A stretch of 5,755 nucleotides of DNA from CAYSYH01 sp964435455 (GTDB lineage: Bacteria; Patescibacteriota; WWE3; 2-01-FULL-39-13; JAACPI01), in assembly GCA_964435455.1 (NCBI GenBank), contig CAYSYH010000042.1:1-5755 (forward strand). Reading direction: 5' to 3'. The notes under the pieces are model-generated. The model had not been told where the DNA came from. It did not search any database and saw nothing but the letters and a program-made list of their open reading frames with translations. Made by a program: the position numbers and the translations under genes. Below, one piece after another: positions 1 to 3,658 of this stretch; position 1 is the stretch's first letter, and every line of letters starts with the position of its first letter.

Positions 1-548
1 GACATATCCATTTCTAAAGGTACTTCTCTACCAAAAGAATTAATAAGTACCTTAACTTTTCCTTGTTCTTCGTTTACTTCTTGTACTATGCCCAAAAATT
101 CTTTAAATGGTCCTGTTATTATTTTAACGCTATCACCTTCTTTAAATTTGGCCTCAAACTTGGGAGCAGAAAGTTTCATAATTTTTAATATTGCTTGTAC
201 CTCTTTTTCTGAAATAGGAACTGGTTTTGTACCAGTTCCAATAAATCCGGTTACATGGTCAGTTTTTCTTATTAAGCTCCATAATTCATTAGTTAAATCC
301 ATATGCACAAGAACATATCCCGGGAATAATTTTTCATCCACTTCCTTTTTTTTACCTTCGCTTACTGCAATCTTTTTTTGTGTTGGTACTATAATTTGAG
401 CAACTTGTTTGTACAAACCTGTGTTTTCTAGCCTGTCTTTTAGGCTAGCTACCGCTTTAGTCTCGTATCCGCTGTATGTATGTACCACATACCATTTAAA
501 CTTTTCAGTAGGTTTTGTATTAAATTTTACTATATTATCAAATTTCAT
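1..548 (-). CDS. nusG: Transcription termination/antitermination factor NusG (3' end cut by window edge)
   Basis: NusG binds the RNA polymerase clamp, promotes processive elongation and couples polymerase to Rho or to ribosomal protein S10. Translating the minus strand from the ATG at 548 gives 182 residues before the window edge. The N-terminal NGN domain spans about residues 17-115, with the typical WYVVHTYSGYE (19-29), LFPGYVLV (74-81) and a VTGFIGT segment near 99-105. The C-terminal KOW domain covers about 135-180 (FKEGDSVKIITGPF, then FLGIVQEVN). NusG usually has about 180 residues, so only a few are missing. The start lies one base after the secE stop, so the pair is co-transcribed and probably translationally coupled. 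No Shine-Dalgarno sequence precedes it (ATTAAAATAAAATG). Identification is secure. Confidence 0.97.
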   Translation of the reverse strand, partial: MKFDNIVKFNTKPTEKFKWYVVHTYSGYETKAVASLKDRLENTGLYKQVAQIIVPTQKKIAVSEGKKKEVDEKLFPGYVLVHMDLTNELWSLIRKTDHVTGFIGTGTKPVPISEKEVQAILKIMKLSAPKFEAKFKEGDSVKIITGPFKEFLGIVQEVNEEQGKVKVLINSFGREVPLEMDM

Positions 549-549
549 T

Positions 550-741
550 TTATTTTAATGTAACTATAAATTTTAATACTTCTGCCAAAGTATAATCATA
601 AATTGATATTATTCCAGCTACTATAAGGCTTAAAGCAATTACTCCTTTAGTTTGTTCTTTTACGGTCTGTTTGCTAGGCCAATCAATTTTTCTAATCTCA
701 ATTATAACTTCTTTTAAATAGTTTATAAATCTTTTTACCAT
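550..741 (-). CDS. secE: Preprotein translocase subunit SecE
   Basis: SecE clamps the two halves of SecY in the SecYEG channel of the cytoplasmic membrane. This is the minimal single-span form of 63 residues, as in most bacteria outside the gamma-proteobacteria. An amphipathic helix (about 1-28) carries the family signature around RKIDWPSKQT (17-26), followed by one membrane segment at about 33-55. It lies immediately upstream of nusG, the classic secE-nusG order, although the usual upstream rpmG-trnW are found about 1.8 kb away in this genome, in another unit. The ATG at 741 has no ribosome binding site. A -10 box ends only 9 bases before it, so the transcript should have almost no leader. 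Confidence 0.95.
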   Translation of the reverse strand: MVKRFINYLKEVIIEIRKIDWPSKQTVKEQTKGVIALSLIVAGIISIYDYTLAEVLKFIVTLK

Positions 742-750
742 TGCAGGGGA

Positions 751-779
751 ATTTTAGCATTTTTAAATAAATGTAACAA
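751..779 (-). promoter_or_regulatory. secE-nusG promoter, nearly leaderless
   Basis: On the minus strand, -35 TTGTTA (779-774), a 17-base spacer and -10 TAAAAT (756-751) preceded by TGC, an extended -10. Only 9 bases separate the -10 from the secE ATG, so transcription should start about 3 bases upstream of the start codon. Confidence 0.65.
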
Positions 780-808
780 GAAAGACTTTTTTTAATTGTA
801 AAAATGTA

Positions 809-837
809 TTGGAAAAACCTTAAAGTGTTGTTAGAAT
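809..837 (+). promoter_or_regulatory. Promoter for tRNA-Thr
   Basis: -35 TTGGAA (809-814), a 17-base spacer and -10 TAGAAT (832-837) with an upstream TGT, giving an extended -10. It lies 20 bases before the mature tRNA end, leaving a short 5' leader for RNase P. It diverges from the secE promoter in the same 116-base gap. Confidence 0.55.
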
Positions 838-857
838 TTTACTTGTCTTAATTTTTG

Positions 858-934
858 GCCATCGTAGCTCAGTTGGTTAGAGCGCATCCATGGTAAGGAT
901 GAGGTCGGCGGTTCAAATCCGCCCGATGGCTCCA
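858..934 (+). tRNA. tRNA-Thr (anticodon GGT)
   Basis: A full cloverleaf of 77 bases. The acceptor stem GCCATCG pairs with CGATGGC. The D arm begins GCTC, the anticodon stem is CATCC/GGATG with loop ATGGTAA (anticodon GGT, reading ACC/ACU), and the T arm is GGCGG-TTCAAAT-CCGCC. The discriminator base is T and the CCA tail is encoded. The protease gene starts 45 bases downstream with no terminator between them, so readthrough is possible. Confidence 0.97.
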
Positions 935-966
935 TTTTGGATATATTATTAAAGTTTAATTTAATT

Positions 967-972
967 TATAAT
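967..972 (+). promoter_or_regulatory. -10 box of a possible leaderless promoter for the M50 protease gene
   Basis: TATAAT ends 7 bases before the ATG at 980, which would place the transcription start at or one base before the start codon. There is no good -35 at 16-18 bases upstream, and the surroundings are very AT-rich, so this is tentative. Readthrough from tRNA-Thr is the alternative. Confidence 0.4.
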
Positions 973-979
973 ATTATTT

Positions 980-1579
980 ATGGGTACTTTATTAATTCTT
1001 ATTTTTTTATTTTTAGCATTGTCTGTTCACGAATTTGCACATGCGTATGTGGCTGATAAATTAGGTGACAGTACCCCCCGGTTAATGGGAAGAGTGACTT
1101 TAAACCCTTTAAAACATATGGATCCCCTGGGAACTTTTTTACTTATATTTACTATGCTTAGTCCCGGACCCGCTTTTGGTTGGGGTAAGCCTGTGGTCTT
1201 TAATCCTTACAATTTAAAAAACCCTAAACGCGATGCGGGGTTAGTAGCTTTAGCAGGGCCTTGCTCAAACATAATAATGTCTTTGTTATCTTTTTTTATA
1301 ATCTATTTAACAAAAGATTCTTTTTTAGCTTCTTTATTAGTTCCTTTTATACAACTAAATGTTGTTTTAGCCGTTTTTAACCTTATACCTATTTATCCTT
1401 TAGACGGATACAATATTGCTGTAGCATTTTTACCCTCTAATTTAAGCGAACAATTTCAAGAAACTTCTAAATATGGAATATATGTTTTGCTCTTACTAGT
1501 TTTAACAGGAACTACCTCTAAAATACTTTTACCTGTTTTAATTTGGGTTCAACGTATTTTAAACTTATTAATATACTAA
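980..1579 (+). CDS. Site-2-protease-like intramembrane zinc metalloprotease (M50 family, compact form)
   Basis: A predicted polytopic zinc protease that would cleave substrates within the cytoplasmic membrane; the substrate is unknown. The 199-residue protein carries the M50 hallmarks. HEFAH (17-21) in the first membrane segment is the HExxH zinc/catalytic motif, and N-x-x-P-x-x-P-L-D-G (134-143) in a later segment supplies the third zinc ligand, Asp142. The segment NPLKHMDPLGT (42-52) and AGPCSN (92-97) are also typical of the short S2P-M50-like class. There is no PDZ or CBS domain, unlike RseP or SpoIVFB types. Membrane segments are likely near 1-20, 48-62, 88-110, 118-136 and 165-195. The gene follows tRNA-Thr and converges on dgkA with a 4-base gap and no visible terminator. 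No Shine-Dalgarno sequence is present. Confidence 0.9.
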   Translation: MGTLLILIFLFLALSVHEFAHAYVADKLGDSTPRLMGRVTLNPLKHMDPLGTFLLIFTMLSPGPAFGWGKPVVFNPYNLKNPKRDAGLVALAGPCSNIIMSLLSFFIIYLTKDSFLASLLVPFIQLNVVLAVFNLIPIYPLDGYNIAVAFLPSNLSEQFQETSKYGIYVLLLLVLTGTTSKILLPVLIWVQRILNLLIY

Positions 1580-1583
1580 TATT

Positions 1584-1991
1584 TTATAGTGCTAAAAAAT
1601 CTATTATAGCTGGCAATAATATAATTAACCCTACCAATATTGCAAATAGCGTTGCCAATAAAACTGCTCCGCTAGCTATATCTTTTGCTTTACCTACATT
1701 TTTATTGTATTTATTTTTAGCAACAGCGTCTCCTAAAAATTCTATAGCTGTATTAAAAAGTTCAGCTGTAAAAACTAAAGAACTAACTATTATTAACGCA
1801 ACAAAATCGGTATAAGTTAAATAATTTTTTAATATTGTTGATATTGTTATTAAACAAACTAAAGCTACTGTATGGACCCTAAAATTAGGTTGAGTTTTAA
1901 AAGCTGTTTTTAAGCCTTTGTAAGCGTATTTAAAAGATATATGGTGTAATTTATTTGATTTAGAGTGTTTTTTCCAATCCTGTTTTTGCAT
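1584..1991 (-). CDS. dgkA: Diacylglycerol kinase / undecaprenol kinase family membrane protein
   Basis: An integral membrane lipid kinase of the DgkA fold. In lineages without E. coli-type phospholipid turnover the family mostly phosphorylates undecaprenol to feed cell-wall carrier lipid; which substrate applies here is inference. The protein has 135 residues. Conserved active-site positions are visible: AELFNTAIE (76-84), with Glu77, Asn80 and Glu84 matching E. coli Glu69, Asn72 and Glu76, and AKDIASGAVLL (102-112), with Lys103-Asp104 matching Lys94-Asp95. Three membrane helices lie near 41-58, 63-85 and 106-130. A basic N-terminal stretch (KKHSKSNK) precedes the amphipathic surface helix. 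The start lies two bases after the rpmB stop (TAGGAATG), so it is expressed with rpmB, possibly by reinitiation. Confidence 0.92.
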   Translation of the reverse strand: MQKQDWKKHSKSNKLHHISFKYAYKGLKTAFKTQPNFRVHTVALVCLITISTILKNYLTYTDFVALIIVSSLVFTAELFNTAIEFLGDAVAKNKYNKNVGKAKDIASGAVLLATLFAILVGLIILLPAIIDFLAL

Positions 1992-1993
1992 TC

Positions 1994-2227
1994 CTAAACT
2001 TTTTTATTTGTTTTAGAAATTAAACGCATCTTTTTATATATACCCGAATTTTTAAGTTTTTTATAAATATTCATAGAAACTTTAATATTTTCTATTGTTC
2101 CGTTTGGCATTTTTACTTTTACTTTTCTTAAGTTTGGTTTCCAATGCCTAATTGTTCTTATATGTGAATGCGAGACTCTTCTGCCTTTTAATTTTGTTTT
2201 TCCAGATGCTGCACATGTTCTTGCCAT
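1994..2227 (-). CDS. rpmB: 50S ribosomal protein L28
   Basis: L28 is a small basic protein of the large ribosomal subunit. From the ATG at 2227 the product has 77 residues beginning MARTCAASGKTKLKGRRVSH, with the family signature of an N-terminal C-x-x-(S/T)GK segment followed by the G-x-x-V-S-H-(S/A) and K/R-rich P-N-L stretch (31-33). An in-frame ATG at 2266 would add 13 residues, but that extension lies over the -35 and -10 boxes and matches nothing in L28, so the internal start is chosen. The L28 ATG is 10 bases after a consensus TATAAT, with no Shine-Dalgarno sequence. The stop is 2 bases before dgkA. Confidence 0.96.
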   Translation of the reverse strand: MARTCAASGKTKLKGRRVSHSHIRTIRHWKPNLRKVKVKMPNGTIENIKVSMNIYKKLKNSGIYKKMRLISKTNKKV

Positions 2228-2237
2228 AATATGTAGG

Positions 2238-2266
2238 ATTATACATTGTACCCTTTTAGTTTGCAA
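2238..2266 (-). promoter_or_regulatory. rpmB promoter, nearly leaderless
   Basis: On the minus strand, -35 TTGCAA (2266-2261), a 17-base spacer and a perfect -10 TATAAT (2243-2238). The L28 ATG comes 10 bases after the -10, so a leader of about 4 bases is expected. The bases after the -10 (CCTAC, then TTATGGC at the start codon) match the rpmG promoter almost exactly. Confidence 0.75.
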
Positions 2267-2269
2267 GGC

Positions 2270-2563
2270 TTATTCATCGCCTTTGTGGTGTATGCCTTGC
2301 ATATGTAGCATTCCGTGCTTTATTAAAAAAGATACTTCTTCTTCAACACTATGCCCCAATTTTTTGGCTTGCCTTTTAGCTGCGTCAATATTTACATATA
2401 TTTCTCCATACAAGTCTCCTTTTTTAAACCCGGGAGTTCTTGAATAATTAAAGGTTAGTACATCTGTTGGATAATCTTTGCCTTTATATATTTTGGCTAT
2501 TCTTAACATTTCTTTATCATTAATAATATTTATTTGTATACTTGTTCCGCATTTTAATATCAT
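2270..2563 (-). CDS. ybeY: rRNA maturation endoribonuclease YbeY, short form
   Basis: YbeY is a metal-dependent endoribonuclease needed for 16S rRNA 3'-end maturation and ribosome quality control. The diagnostic HGxLHxxGxxH motif is present as HGMLHMQGIHH (83-93), giving three metal-binding histidines (83, 87, 93); the usual Asp before the last His is replaced by His92. The PTDVLTF (32-38) and GDLYGEIYVN (49-58) strands are also typical. At 97 residues it is well short of the usual 140-170 and lacks the N-terminal strand/helix. An in-frame TAA two codons upstream of the ATG (2569-2567) rules out an extension. The start lies 13 bases after the tRNA-Trp CCA, so the mRNA end may be made by tRNA 3' processing. 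rpmB follows with its own promoter. Confidence 0.93.
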   Translation of the reverse strand: MILKCGTSIQINIINDKEMLRIAKIYKGKDYPTDVLTFNYSRTPGFKKGDLYGEIYVNIDAAKRQAKKLGHSVEEEVSFLIKHGMLHMQGIHHKGDE

Positions 2564-2576
2564 TTCTTATTTTTAT

Positions 2577-2652
2577 TGGCAGGGTCAGAGGGATTTGAAC
2601 CCCCACTTGCGGTTTTGGAGACCGCCGTGCTAGCCGTTAACACTATGACCCT
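2577..2652 (-). tRNA. tRNA-Trp (anticodon CCA)
   Basis: A 76-base cloverleaf on the minus strand. Acceptor AGGGTCA pairs with TGACCCT, the anticodon stem is GCGGT/ACCGC with loop CTCCAAA (anticodon CCA), and the T arm is GGGGG-TTCAAAT-CCCTC with one G-T pair. Discriminator G and an encoded CCA follow. It sits between rpmG and ybeY. rpmG-trnW adjacency is common in bacteria, but it is normally followed by secE-nusG, which here lie elsewhere. Confidence 0.97.
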
Positions 2653-2674
2653 AAAGCAATTACAAGATATTTAT

Positions 2675-2680
2675 ATTATA
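2675..2680 (-). promoter_or_regulatory. Possible -10 box for tRNA-Trp/ybeY
   Basis: A perfect TATAAT on the minus strand 22 bases before the mature tRNA-Trp end. The best -35 candidates at 16-17 bases (TTTAAT or CTTTAA) are poor, so readthrough from rpmG may be the main source. Confidence 0.35.
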
Positions 2681-2717
2681 TATTAAATGCTATTTTATTA
2701 AAGTAGTGGTACAAAGA

Positions 2718-2894
2718 TTATTTTAGCTTTTGTATTTCTTTGTGGGGAGTATGCTTTTTACAGCGTTTGCAATATTTTTTTAAACTTTTAAATTTATCGG
2801 GAGTATTAGATTTATTTTTTTCTGTAATATAATTTCTTTCACCACAAACGGTGCATTCTAATAATATTAAAATTCTGCTTCCTTTTTTTGCCAT
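2718..2894 (-). CDS. rpmG: 50S ribosomal protein L33, four-cysteine (zinc-binding) form
   Basis: L33 is a small protein of the large subunit near the E site. The minus strand from the ATG at 2894 encodes 58 residues beginning MAKKGSRILILLECTVCGER. Two CxxC pairs are intact (Cys14/Cys17 and Cys42/Cys45), so this is the zinc-ribbon C+ form rather than the cysteine-free paralogue. The LECTVCGERNYITEKNK and KKYCKRCKKHTPHKE segments are characteristic. The gene leads the minus-strand unit rpmG, tRNA-Trp, ybeY, rpmB, dgkA. The ATG is 10 bases after a TATAAT with no ribosome binding site, matching rpmB. The unidentified RNA terminates about 50 bases upstream. Confidence 0.95.
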   Translation of the reverse strand: MAKKGSRILILLECTVCGERNYITEKNKSNTPDKFKSLKKYCKRCKKHTPHKEIQKLK

Positions 2895-2904
2895 AACGAG
2901 TAGG

Positions 2905-2933
2905 ATTATATCTTTTTAACTTAGTCAATGCAA
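2905..2933 (-). promoter_or_regulatory. rpmG promoter, nearly leaderless
   Basis: On the minus strand, -35 TTGCAT (2933-2928), a 17-base spacer and -10 TATAAT (2910-2905). The ATG is 10 bases after the -10. Spacing, the -35, the -10 and the following CCTAC plus TTATGGC are shared with rpmB. A second -35-like TTGACT (2928-2923) is only 12 bases from the -10 and so is not used in this reading. Confidence 0.7.
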
Positions 2934-2995
2934 GGTGTAAAAATAAAGAAGGGGGCGCCTACGCGCCCCCATGTTGCGGTAATGTATCTGGTCAT
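2921..2995 (-). CDS. Possible 24-codon leader peptide with a strong Shine-Dalgarno sequence
   Basis: On the minus strand, AAGGAGG (3010-3004) lies 8 bases before an ATG at 2995, optimal spacing. The reading frame gives MTRYITATWGRVGAPFFIFT then PCID and a TAA at 2923-2921. Codons 9-15 lie inside the intrinsic terminator hairpin, and the stop lies beyond it, over the rpmG -35. If the terminator acts, the message has no stop codon. If a ribosome enters the hairpin, it could break it and let transcription run into rpmG. Neither peptide nor codon pattern matches a leader I know. The SD and start may instead be part of a non-coding RNA stem. Confidence 0.3.
   Translation of the reverse strand: MTRYITATWGRVGAPFFIFTPCID
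2939..2970 (-). terminator. Intrinsic terminator of the unidentified RNA
   Basis: On the minus strand, GGGGGCGC (2970-2963), loop GTAG and GCGCCCCC (2958-2951) make a perfect 8-bp all-G/C stem. TTCTTTATTTTT follows as the U-rich tail. This stem is striking in such an AT-rich region. The stem itself is symmetric, but the flank on the other strand (ATGTTGCGG) has no T-tract, so it works toward rpmG only. Confidence 0.85.
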
Positions 2996-3221
2996 ACACA
3001 CCACCTCCTTTTTGGAAATTGATGTGTAGCTGATACATCTAGGTTATCCCACGCCATCGCTACAGATTGAAATCCGCTCCTTGCTACTGCAAGGTGGGTC
3101 CTTATACCTTAAGTTTAAATAAACTTAAAAGGATCTAAGGTCCCTTGGGATTGTTGTTAAGGAAACGATTTAATCTGATTCACGCAAGGCGCAGGATTTT
3201 AATGTGCTAAAGTACCTTACT
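2945..3221 (-). ncRNA. Unidentified structured RNA, about 275 nt, upstream of rpmG
   Basis: A minus-strand transcript bounded by a TTGACA promoter and a strong terminator, with no protein gene longer than 24 codons. Supported helices are: 3063-3068 with 3172-3177 (AATCTG/CAGATT, long-range); an arm at 3096-3144 with near-perfect 9-bp outer strands (one mismatch) around a perfect 9-bp inverted repeat (3109-3117/3120-3128); a 6-bp hairpin CCTTGC-AGTA-GCAAGG (3094-3079); an 8-bp helix 3032-3039/2981-2988 enclosing a 14-bp hairpin (3028-2995, loop AAAAA) that holds AAGGAGG and the A of an ATG. Alternative pairing (TGTAGC/GCTACA, 3066-3061 with 3031-3026) competes with the last hairpin. I looked for tmRNA, RNase P, SRP and T-box signatures and found none. 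It could be a lineage-specific sRNA or a cis-acting leader of rpmG. Confidence 0.6.
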
Positions 3222-3227
3222 AATTTA

Positions 3228-3256
3228 ATAATGCCTTAAAAAATAACTATTGTCAA
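3228..3256 (-). promoter_or_regulatory. Promoter of the unidentified RNA
   Basis: On the minus strand, a perfect -35 TTGACA (3256-3251), a 17-base spacer and -10 CATTAT (3233-3228). Transcription should begin near 3221. This has the best -35 in the window, which fits an abundant RNA. Confidence 0.65.
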
Positions 3257-3294
3257 TACAAGTTTTTGCTATGTTTAAAGGATTATGTTGTTTG

Positions 3295-3303
3295 TGTTAA
3301 AAT
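3295..3303 (+). promoter_or_regulatory. Extended -10 promoter element for tRNA-Val
   Basis: TGTTAAAAT is an extended -10 (TGnTAAAAT) 8 bases before the mature tRNA. The -35 region (around TTTAAA) is weak. The same TGT-plus-hexamer form precedes tRNA-Thr and tRNA-Asn. Confidence 0.45.
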
Positions 3304-3311
3304 TAACTTAT

Positions 3312-3388
3312 GGACGCTTAGCTCAGTTGGTTAGAGCGTTGCATTCACATTGCAAAGGTCGCTGGTTCAAATCCAGCAGCGTCCACCA
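3312..3388 (+). tRNA. tRNA-Val (anticodon CAC)
   Basis: A 77-base cloverleaf. Acceptor GGACGCT pairs with AGCGTCC, the anticodon stem is TTGCA/TGCAA with loop TTCACAT (anticodon CAC, reading GUG), and the T arm is GCTGG-TTCAAAT-CCAGC. Discriminator A and an encoded CCA follow. A T-run (ACTTTTTTATA) comes 5 bases later without a hairpin of its own. I found no copy of its 3' end downstream that would mark an integration site. Confidence 0.97.
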
Positions 3389-3416
3389 AAATACTTTTTT
3401 ATAAATTTACCCCCTC

Positions 3417-3500
3417 TTTAGGTTTATTTTAAGTAATCGGCTGTATTACTTAGTTAATTTATTAAATATAAGAACATAACATATACGATAACTTATAAAT
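3417..3500 (+). repeat. Diverged direct repeat, copy 1 (upstream of orphan gene)
   Basis: This AT-rich block aligns with 3558-3640 at an offset of about 141 bases. Shared parts are TTTAGRTTTATTTTAAGTAAT, an ATTAC seven bases later, and at the end a CATATAYGATAAC. Copy 1 holds a perfect 8-bp inverted repeat, TAAGTAAT-7-ATTACTTA (3430-3452). Its equivalents of the promoter hexamers are degenerate (TTAGTT in the -35 place), so it looks like a decayed duplicate of the control region. Confidence 0.6.
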
Positions 3501-3557
3501 ATATATTTTTGTTTATGAAAAATAAATATTTGCAGCACTTTTATAAATGCAGCCGTA

Positions 3558-3640
3558 TTTAGATTTATTTTAAGTAATCCCCCATATTACCCATTGACTT
3601 ATTTAATATATTGTTATATCATATATGATAACTACAAATT
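3558..3640 (+). repeat. Diverged direct repeat, copy 2 (functional-looking control region of orphan gene)
   Basis: The second copy of the block at 3417-3500. It keeps GTAAT-7-ATTAC (3574-3590) directly before the -35. The perfect 14-bp palindrome TATCATATATGATA (3617-3630) covers the -10; the same place in copy 1 (3477-3490) matches it at 12 of 14 bases. Such palindromes at a promoter are typical operator positions; no regulator gene is in the window. Confidence 0.6.
3594..3622 (+). promoter_or_regulatory. Promoter of the orphan 423-residue gene
   Basis: -35 TTGACT (3594-3599), a 17-base spacer and -10 TATCAT (3617-3622). Transcription should start near 3629, leaving a leader of about 30 bases with no Shine-Dalgarno sequence. 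A weaker TATTAT (3647-3652) six bases before the ATG could alternatively give a leaderless start. Confidence 0.6.
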
Positions 3641-3658
3641 TAATTTTATTATTTATTT

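Noticed and set aside
88..399. Open frame of 103 codons on the plus strand
   Set aside because: It is antisense to nusG, which is unmistakable on the minus strand; no promoter or known product.
1543..1815. Open frame of 90 codons on the plus strand overlapping the M50 gene end
   Set aside because: Antisense to dgkA, whose active-site motifs are clear; composition reflects the opposite strand.
2225..2266. TATAATCCT...ATATTATGG at rpmB resembles the purine riboswitch core
   Set aside because: The rest of the aptamer (GTTTCTACC and paired P1-P3) is absent and the bases are explained by a promoter plus start codon.
3003..3014. CACCTCCTTTTT on the plus strand looks like a 16S rRNA 3' tail
   Set aside because: No upstream 16S sequence such as helix 45 is present; it is the complement of the Shine-Dalgarno in the minus-strand RNA.
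2945..3221. RNA considered as tmRNA, RNase P RNA, SRP RNA or T-box leader
   Set aside because: No tRNA-like CCA end or tag, no GAGGAAAGTCC/ACAGAA core, no GGAAGCAG domain IV loop, and no AGGGTGGNACCGCG box (AAGGTGGGTCC is a poor match).
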